Positions 9,933 to 18,994 of a stretch of 64,000 nucleotides of DNA are shown one piece after another (position 1 is the stretch's first letter; every line of letters begins with the position of its first letter). The translations under genes were made by a program, and so were the position numbers. Source of the stretch: Microbacterium oleivorans (GTDB lineage: Bacteria; Actinomycetota; Actinomycetes; Actinomycetales; Microbacteriaceae); NCBI RefSeq assembly GCF_001644225.1, contig NZ_LSTV01000001.1, forward strand, positions 1 through 64,000, written 5' to 3'. The notes beneath the pieces were generated by a model. It had not been told where the DNA came from, did no database searches, and saw only the letters and a program-made list of their open reading frames with translations.

Positions 9933-11204
9933 ATGCCCCTCACCGACTCGACACCGGTGCGCGCCCCCGAACGCGACAGCCCCCTCCGGACGCTCGCCGC
10001 ATCCGTGGGTATCGGATACTTCGCCATCGCCCTGATCGCGCGACTGCCGTACGCGATGATCGTCGTCGGCGTCCTCACGATGGTGGTCGACGCCCGGGGA
10101 TCGCTCGCCGTCGGCGGGCTCACCTCGGCGATGGTCGGGCTCGGCACCATCGCGACCGGCCCCCTCATCGGCGCGGCTGCCGACCGCTGGGGTCAGCGAC
10201 CGGTGCTGCTGCTCGCGACGCTCGTCCAGAGCGCCGTCCTGGTGACCCTCGTCGCCGTCGCTTACGGCGACACCCCGGACGGTGTGCTCCTGGCCGTCTC
10301 GGTGCTCGCCGGGGCGACCGCTCCGCAGGTCTCGCCGATGTCGCGCGCCCGGCTGGTCGGCGCGATCGGCCGGATGGGCCTCGACCGCAGCACCCGCGGG
10401 CGGCTGCAGGAATCGACGATGGGGTACGAGTCGGCCGTCGATGAGATCGTCTTCGTCTTCGGGCCGGTCCTCGTCGGCGTCGTCGCGATCGCGGCGAGCC
10501 CCGCCGCCCCGGTTCTCGCCGCCGCCGCCCTCACCGTCGTCTTCGTCACCGCGTTCGCGCTGCACCCGACCGCTCGCACCGCGGGCCACGCGGACCAGGG
10601 TGCGGCGCGTGAGCCGGCGCGGGCCGTGCTGCGCCCCGGCATCCTCATCGCCGCCGCCGGCACCTTCGCGACCGGCCTGTTCTTCGGGGCCATGCTGACC
10701 TCCCTCACCGCCTTCGCGGACGAGGGCGGATTCCCCGAGCAGACCGGCATCCTCTACGGGATCATGGGCATCGGCTCGGCGATCCTCGCGCTCGGGGTGG
10801 GCCTGTTGCCGCGACGCTTCGCGCTGCCGTGGCGCTGGCTCGGCTTCACCGCCGTCCTGCTGATCGGTGCGGTGCTCGCCGCCGGGGCAACGGGGGCGAT
10901 CTCGATGGGGTGGGCTCTCGCGCTCGCCGGCTGCGGCATCGGCCCGACGCTCGCGACGATCTACGCGCTCGCCGCCGCTCGTTCGCCGCGCGGACGCGAG
11001 GCGACGGTCATGGCCGTGCTCGGTTCGGCGGTCGTCGTCGGACAGGCCTTCGCGAGCATGGTGGTCGGCGCGCTGGCCGAGTCCGCCGGGGCTGCGGTGG
11101 CCCTGTGGGCACCCGTCGTCGCGGTCGCGCTGCTGCTGACCTTCGGCCTGCTCAATCTGCATGTGCGTCCGCGCGTTCCCCAGGAGGACACCTCCGCCCC
11201 CTAG
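9933..11204 (+). CDS. MFS transporter
   Basis: 423 residues with about twelve hydrophobic segments and the MFS loop motif near AADRWGQRPVLLLATL (about residues 80-95). Substrate cannot be read from the sequence; the architecture resembles drug or metabolite exporters. A clear GGAGGT ribosome site (9919-9924) sets the ATG at 9933. The leader of about 85 bases and the promoter inside the upstream stop codon mark a separately regulated gene. The TAG stop at 11202 is in turn part of the next gene's -10. Confidence 0.88.
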   Translation: MPLTDSTPVRAPERDSPLRTLAASVGIGYFAIALIARLPYAMIVVGVLTMVVDARGSLAVGGLTSAMVGLGTIATGPLIGAAADRWGQRPVLLLATLVQSAVLVTLVAVAYGDTPDGVLLAVSVLAGATAPQVSPMSRARLVGAIGRMGLDRSTRGRLQESTMGYESAVDEIVFVFGPVLVGVVAIAASPAAPVLAAAALTVVFVTAFALHPTARTAGHADQGAAREPARAVLRPGILIAAAGTFATGLFFGAMLTSLTAFADEGGFPEQTGILYGIMGIGSAILALGVGLLPRRFALPWRWLGFTAVLLIGAVLAAGATGAISMGWALALAGCGIGPTLATIYALAAARSPRGREATVMAVLGSAVVVGQAFASMVVGALAESAGAAVALWAPVVAVALLLTFGLLNLHVRPRVPQEDTSAP

Positions 11205-11207
11205 GGT
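11202..11207 (+). promoter_or_regulatory. -10 element overlapping the MFS stop codon
   Basis: TAGGGT lies 7 bases before the ATG at 11215; its first three bases are the MFS stop codon. Leaderless transcript of the ABC pair expected. Confidence 0.6.
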
Positions 11208-11214
11208 GAGCGGT

Positions 11215-12147
11215 ATGACTGATGCCGGCATCGTCGCCCAGGGGGTGCGACGATCCTTCGGGAACGTCCACGCCGTCCGCGACGTCACCTTCCAGGCGCC
11301 CGAGGGCGCGGTCACGGGCCTCGTGGGCCCGAACGGCGCGGGCAAGACGACGCTGCTGCTGATGCTCGCCTCGCTCCTGGCCCCCGACGCCGGCACCATC
11401 CGGATCGCCGGCATCGACCCCGTGGCCGACCCCGCCGCGGCGCGCGCGAAGCTCGGGTGGATGCCGGACAGCCTGGGCGCGTGGCCCTCGCTCTCGGCCC
11501 GCGAGACGATCGCCGTCACCGGCCGGCTCTCCGGCCTCGACCGGACGGCCGCCGCGGCACGCGCCGCGGCACTCCTCACCACCGTCGGCCTCGAGTCCCT
11601 CGGGGACGCTCCGGCCCGGGTGCTCTCCCGCGGCCAGAAGCAGCGCCTCGGCCTCGCGCGCGCCCTCGTCCACGACCCGCGGGTGCTCCTGCTCGACGAG
11701 CCCGCCTCGGGTCTCGACCCCCAGGCGCGCATCGACCTGCGCCTGCTGCTGCGCTCGCTCGCGGCGGAGGGACGCACGGTGCTGGTCTCCAGCCACATCC
11801 TCTCCGAGCTCGAGGAGGTCGTCGACGACGCCGTCTTCATGACGCAGGGCGAGACCGTGAGCTCCGAGCGCGTCGCCGAGGCGGCCGGACGGGCACGGAC
11901 GTGGCGGATCCGCCTCGCAGATCGGGATGCCGCGACCGCCGCCCTCCCGGTGGCCCAGGCCCTCGGGCTCGACGTCGCGACCCTCCCCGTCGATCGACGC
12001 GACCTGCTCGTGAGCTTCGCCGGCGACGCGGCCGCGGCGCAGGGACTCGCCGCGCTCGTCGCGGCCGGTCTGCCGGTCGCGGAGTTCTCCGCGGCCAGCG
12101 GCATCCTGGAACACACCTTCCTCGACCTCGAAGGAGGTGCGCGATGA
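11215..12147 (+). CDS. ABC transporter ATP-binding protein
   Basis: 310-residue ATPase subunit with Walker A GPNGAGKTT (about residue 40), signature LSRGQKQR (about 139), Walker B LLLDEP and a long C-terminal extension, as in ABC-2 type (NatA/CcmA-like) exporters. ATG at 11215 is chosen over an upstream in-frame start because the -10 hexamer ends 7 bases before it and the protein then begins MTDAGIVAQGVRRSFG, as expected for the family. An ATGA overlap couples it to the permease gene. Confidence 0.92.
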   Translation: MTDAGIVAQGVRRSFGNVHAVRDVTFQAPEGAVTGLVGPNGAGKTTLLLMLASLLAPDAGTIRIAGIDPVADPAAARAKLGWMPDSLGAWPSLSARETIAVTGRLSGLDRTAAAARAAALLTTVGLESLGDAPARVLSRGQKQRLGLARALVHDPRVLLLDEPASGLDPQARIDLRLLLRSLAAEGRTVLVSSHILSELEEVVDDAVFMTQGETVSSERVAEAAGRARTWRIRLADRDAATAALPVAQALGLDVATLPVDRRDLLVSFAGDAAAAQGLAALVAAGLPVAEFSAASGILEHTFLDLEGGAR

Positions 12148-13217
12148 ACCTCTCGCGACTGTGGACCATCGCCCGCCTCGACCTGACCCAGCGCATCCGC
12201 ACGGTGTCCTGGTACGTGCTGCTCGGCGTCTTCGCGCTCGTCCTCGTCGGGACGACCGCGCTCGCCTTCCTCTCCTTCTCGGGCCAGGAGGACTCCGGGC
12301 CCGGCGTCTACTCGGTCGTCGTCTTCGTCACGCTGCTGCTGGTCGTGCTCGTCTCGCCGACCCTCAGCGGCAACTCCATCAACGGCGACCGGGATGCCGC
12401 GACCCTCGCCCCGCTGCAGGTCACCCAGGCGACGACCCGCGAGATCGTGCTCGGCAAGTTCCTCGCCGCCTGGCTGACCGGGCTCGCGTTCGCCGTGGTC
12501 GCCGTGCCGTTCCTCGTCATCGCCACCTTCGGCGGAGGCATCAACCCGCTCGCCGTCGTCGTCTCGGCCGTCGTGCTGGTCGTCGAAGCGGGTGTCGTCG
12601 CGGCGCTCGGGACGGCGTTCAGCGGCATCCTCGCCCGTCCGCTGTTCTCCGTCGCGACGACCTACCTGGTCGTGGCGGCCCTCACCGTCGGGACGGTCAT
12701 CGCCTTCGGCCTGCTCGGGTCGAGCGTGCGCACCGAGCGCGTGGACCGGTACCAGTCGGCGCAGTACGACGAGACCGGCGCGCCCGTGTGCGCGGACGGC
12801 TCCTCGAGCTGCCCGAACGATCCGGAGCAGTGGGTCTGCGGCGACTGGGAGAGCACCGCCTACGAGGTGCCGCGGTTCGACTACTTCTGGTGGATCCTGG
12901 CGGCGAACCCCTTCGTGATCCTCGCTGACGCAACGCCGTCGACCTTCGATCGCTACGGCAACCCCGACGACCTGTTCGGGTGGACGAAGTACTCCGTCCG
13001 GCAGTCGCAGATCGCCCCCGAGCCGGTCAGCTCGTACAGCGACTGCGTCGTGCAGGACAGCGGCCCGACACCGGAGGAGATCATCGCGTCGACGGTGCCG
13101 AGTTGGTTCGTCGGCCTCGGCGTGCAGGTGATCGCGGCGGGCCTCCTCCTGTGGTGGGCGGGTGTGCGCACCCGCACGCCGGCGCGTCGTCTGCCGCCGG
13201 GGACCCGCATCGCGTGA
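12144..13217 (+). CDS. ABC-2 type transporter permease
   Basis: 357 residues with about six hydrophobic segments. A large extracytoplasmic loop (about residues 195-310) contains a Cys-rich stretch (VCADGSSSCPNDPEQWVC), so disulfides or metal binding outside the cell are possible. GGAGGT lies just upstream and the start overlaps the ATPase stop (ATGA), so the two genes form a transporter. Cargo unknown. Confidence 0.85.
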   Translation: MNLSRLWTIARLDLTQRIRTVSWYVLLGVFALVLVGTTALAFLSFSGQEDSGPGVYSVVVFVTLLLVVLVSPTLSGNSINGDRDAATLAPLQVTQATTREIVLGKFLAAWLTGLAFAVVAVPFLVIATFGGGINPLAVVVSAVVLVVEAGVVAALGTAFSGILARPLFSVATTYLVVAALTVGTVIAFGLLGSSVRTERVDRYQSAQYDETGAPVCADGSSSCPNDPEQWVCGDWESTAYEVPRFDYFWWILAANPFVILADATPSTFDRYGNPDDLFGWTKYSVRQSQIAPEPVSSYSDCVVQDSGPTPEEIIASTVPSWFVGLGVQVIAAGLLLWWAGVRTRTPARRLPPGTRIA

Positions 13218-13258
13218 CGCCCGCCGGGTGAGGATCCTCTCATCTGCGCATCTTCCTC

Positions 13259-13287
13259 TTGGGGAACGGTCAGGGGGTGCATAGCCT
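13259..13287 (+). promoter_or_regulatory. Promoter of the secreted subtilase gene
   Basis: TTGGGG (13259-13264) and TAGCCT (13282-13287) are separated by 17 bases, a sensible vegetative promoter. It leaves a leader of about 80 bases with an AAGGAAAGG ribosome site. Confidence 0.5.
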
Positions 13288-13370
13288 CCTATCAGCCTCG
13301 GCCGCGGCATCCGATCGGATCCCGCCCAAGCCAGCCGAGCGCTCTTCCCAGAAGGAAAGGCGGTCCCCCC

Positions 13371-16300
13371 TTGCACCGACGCATCCTGGCGGTTGCGGGC
13401 GTCCTCGCGCTCTCACTGCCCACCACCGCGGCCCTCGCCGCGACACCGGACGACGATCCCACCGCGCGGTTCGACCGCAGCACGTCGACCGGCGCCCTCG
13501 ACAGCGACATCTCGGCGGCCGCGATCGACCCCGATCGGCAGGTGTCGGTCGTCATCGAGATGGAGGGCGAGCCCGTCGCCGTCGTCGAGGCCGAGGAAGG
13601 CCGCTCGCTCAGCAAGACCGAGCGGACCGACGTGAAGAAGGACCTGAAGGCCGCGCAGGACGCCATCCGCGGCGACATCACCCAGCGCGGCGGCAAGATC
13701 CGCGCGCAGATGCAGTCCGCCTACAACGGCATCCAGGCCACCGTGCCCGCCGCCGAGCTCGACGACGTCGCCGCGCTCCCCGGTGTCGTCGCGGTCCACC
13801 CCGTCGTGACGCACGAACTCGACAACGCCGTCTCCGTGCCGTTCCTCGGTGTCCCCTCGGTCTGGCAGAGCACCGGGTACACCGGTGAGGACGTCAAGGT
13901 CGCGATCATCGACACCGGCATCGACTACACCCACGCCGGCTTCGGCGGCCCGGGCACGGTCGAGGCCTACGAGAAGGCGGCGGCCGCCTCGGATGCGCCC
14001 GCCGACCCGAAGCTCTTCGGGCCGAGCGCCCCGCGCGTCAAGGGCGGCATCGATCTCGTCGGTGACGACTACGACGCCGGCGGCACGGGCGACGCCCTGA
14101 TCCCCAAGCCCGACAACAACCCCCTCGACTGCGAGGGTCACGGCTCCCACGTCGCCGGCACGACCGGCGGATCGGGCGTCACCGCCGACGGCAAGACCTA
14201 CACCGGTCCGTACGACGAGACGACGCCGTCCGTCGACTTCCGGGTCGGACCGGGTGTCGCGCCCGAGGCCGACCTGTACGCCGTCCGCGTGTTCGGCTGC
14301 GACGGCTCGACCGACGTCACCATCCAGGCCATCGACTGGGCCGTCGACAACGGCATGGACGTCATCAACATGTCGCTCGGCTCGTCCTTCGGCCGCGGCG
14401 ACGACCCGAGCGCCGTCGCCGCCGCCAACGCGGTCGGCGCGGGCGTGGTCGTCGTGGCGTCGGCCGGCAACTCCGGACCGAGCCCGTACCTCACCGGTTC
14501 GCCGGGCAGCGGTGACGGCGTCATCGCGGTGTCGGCCGTCGACAGCACGGCATCCTTCCCCGGCGCCACCCTCACGGTCGGCGGCAAGAAGGTCCAGGCG
14601 ATCAACGCCAATGGAGCCGCGCTCGACGACGTCGGGCAGCTGACGGTCGAGCGACTGACCGACGACCCCGCGACCACCGCCAACGAGGCGCTCGGGTGCG
14701 CGGTATCCGACTACACCCGTGCCGGGATCACGCAGGGCGGCGGACAGATCGCCGTCGTCGAACGCGGCACGTGCGCCCGCGCCGCCAAGCCGATCTTCGG
14801 GCAGCAGGCCGGAGCCGAGGCGGTCGTCATGGTGAACTCCACGAACGACCTGCCCCCGTACGAGGGCGTCATCACGGAGAACCCCGACGACGGCACGCCG
14901 TTCGAGGTCACGATCCCGTTCCTCGGCGTCCGCTCGTCCGACGGTGCGGCCTTCACCTCGGGCGCGGCAGTGACCGTCCAGGCGGCGCAGATCGCGAACC
15001 CCGCGTTCCGTGACTACGCCTCGTTCAGCTCGTCCGGTCCGCGCAGCGGCGACAGCTCGATCAGCCCCGACGTCGCGGCGCCGGGCGTCTCGATCTCGTC
15101 GGTCGCCGTCGGCACGGGCGGCGACGCGTCGGTGCTCTCGGGCACCTCGATGGCCGCCCCGCACGTCGCCGGCGTCGCCGCGCTGACGGTGCAGGCGCAC
15201 CCGACGTGGGACACCGAGCGGATCTCGGCGGCGATCGTCTCGACCGCCGACCCCGACGGCGTCGCGCGGATCAACCCGACCCGCGGAGGCGTCGGCCTCG
15301 TCGACACCGCGCAGGCGGTGCGGACGACGGTGACCGCCACGGGCGACAGCTTCCGCACCGACAGCGGTCGTGTGCGCGAGGCGGCGCTGAGCTTCGGCTT
15401 CGACGAGTCGAGCTCGACGCTCGGCGGGACGAAGAAGGTCACCGTCCGCAACGACGGCAAGAAGAGCGTGACCTTCACGGTCTCGACCCAGGCCTCGCCC
15501 CAGTCGGTGAAGGCGAAGGTCACGACGAGCACCAAGAAGGTGACCGTGAAGCCGGGTCGCACGGAGAGCGTCCGGGTGACGGTGTCCGCTCCGGCGTCCT
15601 CGGTGCCGGGCTCGCTGAGCGCAGACGACCAGTTCTCGTTCGCCGAGATCTCGGGTGACGTCGTCTTCACTTCGCCGGGCTCGACCCTGCGCGTGCCCTA
15701 CCTGCTCGTCCCGCGCTCGAACAGCGAGGTGACGGTGAAGGGCTCGCTCAGCTCGCGCGGCCGCGTGGCCGACGCCGACCACGTCCTCGACCTGCGCAAC
15801 CGCAAGGGTGCGCTGGATGCGGCAGCGGACGTGTACACCTGGGGTCTGACGGACAAGAAGGATGCCCCGAAGGCGATCGCCGACACGGGTTACGACCTGC
15901 GCGCCGCGGGTGTGCAGTCGTTCGCGACCGCGAGCGGTGACCAGCTGGCCGTCTTCGCCGTGAACACGCACTCGCGGTGGTCGAACGCCGCGAGCAACGA
16001 GTTCGACGTCGTCATCGACTCGAACCGCGACGGCACGCCCGACTGGGTCGTGTTCTCGTACGACTCCGGGGCCGTGCGCAGCGGTTCGGTCGACGGTGTC
16101 GCCGAGGTGTTCGTGCAGAACGTGAAGACGGGCGCGCTCACCCCGAGCGGGTTCCTCGCGCAGGCGCCGACCGACAGCAGCACGATCCTGCTGCCGGTGA
16201 ACCTCGCCGATCTGAAGATCACCGGACCGTTCGACTACACCGTGCAGTCGTTCAGCCTCACGACCGACGGCAGCGACGCGTTCGCGGGCACGGCGACGTA

Positions 16301-16484
16301 CAACCCGGGCGATCCCGCGATCACCAACGGGCAGTACGAGGTCGTGCCGAAGGGCGGCCGGGCCTCGGTGACCGTCCGCACGGACGCCTCCGCCTACGCG
16401 GCGCAGAAGCCGCTCGGCGCGATGGTGGTCGTCGTCGACAACGAGTCGGGCGCCGACGAGGCGCTGCTCGTCCCGGTCAAGTAA
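13371..16484 (+). CDS. Secreted S8 family serine protease (subtilase)
   Basis: 1037 residues with a signal peptide (about 1-23, ending ALA-A), an inhibitor I9-like propeptide (about 55-150) and a subtilase domain. The catalytic triad is Asp181 (IIDTGIDY), His257 (CEGHGSHVAG) and Ser593 (SGTSMAAPHVAG). A PA domain is inserted at about 440-545 between His and Ser, as in large cell-envelope subtilases. The C-terminal 350 residues form beta-rich Fn3-like modules with no LPXTG or membrane anchor seen, so it is probably released. TTG start with AAGGAAAGG upstream. Likely a nutritional or envelope-processing protease. Confidence 0.93.
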   Translation: MHRRILAVAGVLALSLPTTAALAATPDDDPTARFDRSTSTGALDSDISAAAIDPDRQVSVVIEMEGEPVAVVEAEEGRSLSKTERTDVKKDLKAAQDAIRGDITQRGGKIRAQMQSAYNGIQATVPAAELDDVAALPGVVAVHPVVTHELDNAVSVPFLGVPSVWQSTGYTGEDVKVAIIDTGIDYTHAGFGGPGTVEAYEKAAAASDAPADPKLFGPSAPRVKGGIDLVGDDYDAGGTGDALIPKPDNNPLDCEGHGSHVAGTTGGSGVTADGKTYTGPYDETTPSVDFRVGPGVAPEADLYAVRVFGCDGSTDVTIQAIDWAVDNGMDVINMSLGSSFGRGDDPSAVAAANAVGAGVVVVASAGNSGPSPYLTGSPGSGDGVIAVSAVDSTASFPGATLTVGGKKVQAINANGAALDDVGQLTVERLTDDPATTANEALGCAVSDYTRAGITQGGGQIAVVERGTCARAAKPIFGQQAGAEAVVMVNSTNDLPPYEGVITENPDDGTPFEVTIPFLGVRSSDGAAFTSGAAVTVQAAQIANPAFRDYASFSSSGPRSGDSSISPDVAAPGVSISSVAVGTGGDASVLSGTSMAAPHVAGVAALTVQAHPTWDTERISAAIVSTADPDGVARINPTRGGVGLVDTAQAVRTTVTATGDSFRTDSGRVREAALSFGFDESSSTLGGTKKVTVRNDGKKSVTFTVSTQASPQSVKAKVTTSTKKVTVKPGRTESVRVTVSAPASSVPGSLSADDQFSFAEISGDVVFTSPGSTLRVPYLLVPRSNSEVTVKGSLSSRGRVADADHVLDLRNRKGALDAAADVYTWGLTDKKDAPKAIADTGYDLRAAGVQSFATASGDQLAVFAVNTHSRWSNAASNEFDVVIDSNRDGTPDWVVFSYDSGAVRSGSVDGVAEVFVQNVKTGALTPSGFLAQAPTDSSTILLPVNLADLKITGPFDYTVQSFSLTTDGSDAFAGTATYNPGDPAITNGQYEVVPKGGRASVTVRTDASAYAAQKPLGAMVVVVDNESGADEALLVPVK

Positions 16485-16498
16485 GGCCGGATCCACGA

Positions 16499-16533
16499 GA
16501 GGGGCGGTGCGTCAGCGGACGCGCCGCCCCTTT
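16499..16533. terminator. Terminator after the subtilase gene
   Basis: AGGGGCGG (16500-16507) pairs with CCGCCCCT (16524-16531), with a second inner stem GCGTC/GACGC, and TTT follows. It lies between two convergent genes and can act on both. Confidence 0.8.
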
Positions 16534-16545
16534 CGGCATCCGTCG

Positions 16546-16974
16546 TCAGCGCTCGCAAAGGCGGGGCTCGTCACCCGACCCGAAGCGGTAGTCGAACGTG
16601 CGGCCGTCCGCCCGCACGACGACGCGATAACCGTCGACGATCGCCTGCGTGTAGGACATGCCGGGGGAGGGGCACCCGAGCGAGCCGTCCGAGAACTCGA
16701 CCCGTTCCGCCGACACGAGGACGGGCTCGCCGGCCACTCCGCGCGTGACGAGATCGGCGACGATCGCCTCCCACTTGGCCGGCGGGAGGTCGGCCGGCGA
16801 TCCGGTCGGGCCGAGCGGGGCGGGGCTCGCCGTGCGGAACGGCGGTCGTGCGGAGGGGCTGGTGTCGCTCGTGTCGCCGGGGGAGGGCATCGAGGTTCCT
16901 TCCGTCGCGCAGGCGGCCAGGGTGAGCGCCGACAGCAGGATCGCTGCGGCGAGGACGGCGCGTGGTGCGGGCAT
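16546..16974 (-). CDS. Small lipoprotein of unknown function
   Basis: 142 residues beginning with a lipoprotein signal peptide: MPAPR, a hydrophobic stretch, then the lipobox LAAC with Cys at about residue 22. A Ser/Pro/Thr-rich linker follows, then a compact domain of about 80 residues with Cys at about 114 and at the C-terminal CER, which may form a disulfide. No family is recognised. GGGAGGAG sits just upstream of the ATG at 16974. Divergent from the DUF1684 gene. Confidence 0.72.
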   Translation of the reverse strand: MPAPRAVLAAAILLSALTLAACATEGTSMPSPGDTSDTSPSARPPFRTASPAPLGPTGSPADLPPAKWEAIVADLVTRGVAGEPVLVSAERVEFSDGSLGCPSPGMSYTQAIVDGYRVVVRADGRTFDYRFGSGDEPRLCER

Positions 16975-17031
16975 GATTCTCCTCCCGGCGAGGTTACGCC
17001 GGGATCCGGCCCGGAGACAGTGCCGGCCGCA

Positions 17032-17037
17032 TAGCCT
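17032..17037 (+). promoter_or_regulatory. -10 element, leaderless type (DUF1684 gene)
   Basis: TAGCCT ends 6 bases before the ATG at 17044; no ribosome site is present. Confidence 0.6.
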
Positions 17038-17043
17038 GAAGCC

Positions 17044-17673
17044 ATGACCAGCGCTCCGGCACGCACCGCCCTCGAGGTCGCCGACTGGCGTCGTCGCGTC
17101 TTCGCCCTGTACGCGGAGGTGCGGGCGGCCGGCGATCCGCGACGTGCGCACGACCGGTGGCGGGCGGAGCGCGACGACCTGTTCGCGCGGCATCCCGCCA
17201 GCCCCCTCCTCCCCGAGGACCGCGACGGCTTCGCGGGGCTGCCCGTCGCGCCGTACGACCCGGCCTGGCGGTTCGAGGTCCCGCTGCGCGAGGCGGAACC
17301 CGGCGGATTCGAGTTCCCGACCGGCACCGACGGCGTCGTCCCGTTCGAGCGCATCGCGGTCGTCGACCTGCCGGAGGTCGGCAGCCTCGACGTCTGGCGG
17401 TTGACGACCTACGGCGGCGGGGTCTTCATCCCGCTCCGCGACGGCCTCGCCGGCGTCGCCGGGGGGACGTACGGCGGCGGGCGCTATCTGATCGACACGA
17501 TCAAGGGCGCGGACCTCGGGACGGATGCCGCGGCCGGCACGATCGTGCTGGATCTGAACTTCGCCTACAACCCGTCGTGCGCGTACGACCCGGCATGGGC
17601 GTGCCCGCTCGCGCAGCCGGGCAATGTGCTGGCCCGGGAGGTCCCGGTCGGCGAGCGGTACGCCGCATCCTGA
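17044..17673 (+). CDS. DUF1684 domain-containing protein
   Basis: 209-residue cytoplasmic protein with the DUF1684 hallmarks: the segment RYLIDTIKGADLG and the C-terminal signature LDLNFAYNPSCAYDP followed by WACPLA. The conserved Cys pair and Asp/Asn residues suggest a binding or catalytic site, but no reaction is established for the family. No operon partner; the next gene is about 100 bases downstream. Confidence 0.82.
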   Translation: MTSAPARTALEVADWRRRVFALYAEVRAAGDPRRAHDRWRAERDDLFARHPASPLLPEDRDGFAGLPVAPYDPAWRFEVPLREAEPGGFEFPTGTDGVVPFERIAVVDLPEVGSLDVWRLTTYGGGVFIPLRDGLAGVAGGTYGGGRYLIDTIKGADLGTDAAAGTIVLDLNFAYNPSCAYDPAWACPLAQPGNVLAREVPVGERYAAS

Positions 17674-17779
17674 GCATCTTTGGGCGCCGGCTGTTTCGTG
17701 ACGCCGATAGATTGGGTCGTCGACGGCGTTCTGCCCAGCCGTCGCTCCCCGCCCCCAGCCCCAGAAGAATCGGTGATCG

Positions 17780-18778
17780 ATGGCCGTCCCTGCGCTCCCC
17801 TCCCGCTCGATCCGGGGCAACGTGCCCGTCAGCGACGTCGGATTCGGGGCCGCGCAGCTGGGCAACCTCAATCGCGCGACGACGGACGACGAATCGACGT
17901 CGGCGGTCCACGCCGCGCGTGCCGCCGGCATCACCTACTTCGACACGGCCCCGCACTACGGCCTGGGTCTGTCCGAACGCCGCTTGGGGCGAGCGCTGGC
18001 GGACACCGCGCGCGATGAGATCGTCATCTCCACCAAGGTCGGTCGCCTGCTCGTCGACAGCCCCGACACCGCCGACCGTCAGGACGATGAGGGATTCGTC
18101 GTGCCGGCATCCGTCCGCCGGGAGTGGGATTTCTCGGCGGACGGTGTGAAGCGGTCCATCGAGGACAGCCTGACCCGTCTGGGCACGGACCGGATCGACA
18201 TCGTCTACCTCCACGATCCCGACGACCACGAGGAGCAGGCGACACGCGAGGCGCTGCCTGCCCTCCTCGATCTGCGCGCACAGGGTGTGATCCGTGCCGT
18301 CGGCGCCGGGATGAATCAGTCGGCGATGCCGGCTCGGTTCATCGAGGCGCACGACCTCGACGTCGTGATGCTCGCGGGGCGGCTTACGCTCCTGGACCAG
18401 ACGGGATTGAAGGATCTGATGCCGCTTGCGGCCCGACGAGGGGTGGCCGTCGTGGCCGCCGGGGTCTACAACTCGGGGCTGCTCAGCTCGACGGAGATCA
18501 GCCCGGACGCCCACTTCGACTACGCGCCGGCGTCGTGCGAAATGCTCGCCCGCGCTCGCCGGCTCGCCGCGATCTGCCGCTCGCACGGCGTCGACCTCCC
18601 GTCTGCCGCCGTGCAGTATTCCCTGCGGCATCCGGCGGTCGTCTCCGCGGTGATCGGGATGCGTACTGCGGCGCACGTCGAGAGCAGCATCGACCGGCGC
18701 ACGACGGACATTCCCGATGAATTGTGGGTCGAACTCGACGCCGAAGGACTCGCTCCGGATCTGACGAAGGGGAACTGA
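17780..18778 (+). CDS. Aldo/keto reductase
   Basis: 332-residue AKR-fold oxidoreductase. The catalytic tetrad can be located: Asp and Tyr in YFDTAPHYG (about residues 54-62), Lys in STKVGR (about 84) and His in YLHDPDDHEE (about 145). Overall form resembles D-threo-aldose or L-fucose dehydrogenase-type AKRs, which use NAD(P) on sugars. No sugar-use genes are adjacent, so the substrate is open. A TAGATT hexamer at 17708 may be its -10. Confidence 0.85.
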   Translation: MAVPALPSRSIRGNVPVSDVGFGAAQLGNLNRATTDDESTSAVHAARAAGITYFDTAPHYGLGLSERRLGRALADTARDEIVISTKVGRLLVDSPDTADRQDDEGFVVPASVRREWDFSADGVKRSIEDSLTRLGTDRIDIVYLHDPDDHEEQATREALPALLDLRAQGVIRAVGAGMNQSAMPARFIEAHDLDVVMLAGRLTLLDQTGLKDLMPLAARRGVAVVAAGVYNSGLLSSTEISPDAHFDYAPASCEMLARARRLAAICRSHGVDLPSAAVQYSLRHPAVVSAVIGMRTAAHVESSIDRRTTDIPDELWVELDAEGLAPDLTKGN

Positions 18779-18840
18779 CAGAGGCTGTCCGGTCCAGGCC
18801 CAGGTCGGTCGACCTCGCGCTTCGATCGATCAGACCTCCG

Positions 18841-18912
18841 ACGCGACGGCGGGAGTCGAACCCGCTTCACATCCGGTATGACCCGGTGCCCGGGACCACC
18901 CGGACCGTCGCG
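18841..18912 (-). tRNA. tRNA-like sequence, CAT in anticodon position, aberrant
   Basis: On the minus strand the ends form a perfect 7-bp acceptor stem (CGCGACG with CGTCGCG) joined to a perfect T arm: GCGGG, loop TTCGACT, CCCGC. The total of 72 bases is normal for a tRNA. A TCATA sequence falls where the anticodon loop should be, which would read CAT (Met). The anticodon stem has mismatches unless a 6-base loop is allowed, and the D arm folds as CCGGG/CCCGG with a TGGT loop. CCA is not encoded. TAGCGT lies 8 bases upstream as a possible -10. It may be a pseudogene, a special tRNA or a tRNA-mimic RNA. Confidence 0.5.
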
Positions 18913-18948
18913 ATGACCTCACGCTAACCCAAGGCTCCGACCGGCGGT

Positions 18949-18962
18949 CGGGTCATGACCCG
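18949..18962. other. 14-bp perfect palindrome
   Basis: CGGGTCATGACCCG reads the same on both strands. It lies between the kinase stop and the tRNA-like sequence, next to a CCGACC/GGTCGG stem (18937-18951). It could be an operator or part of the kinase terminator. Confidence 0.3.
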
Positions 18963-18994
18963 GGATGACGTCCGGTGTCCCCGTGTGACGCGGT

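Noticed and set aside
9924..13376. 1150-residue minus-strand open frame
   Set aside because: It spans an MFS gene and an ABC pair with intact motifs on the other strand; no domain or ribosome site supports it.
13413..16496. 1027-residue minus-strand open frame
   Set aside because: It mirrors the subtilase gene, which has a signal peptide and full catalytic triad; low-complexity composition marks a shadow.
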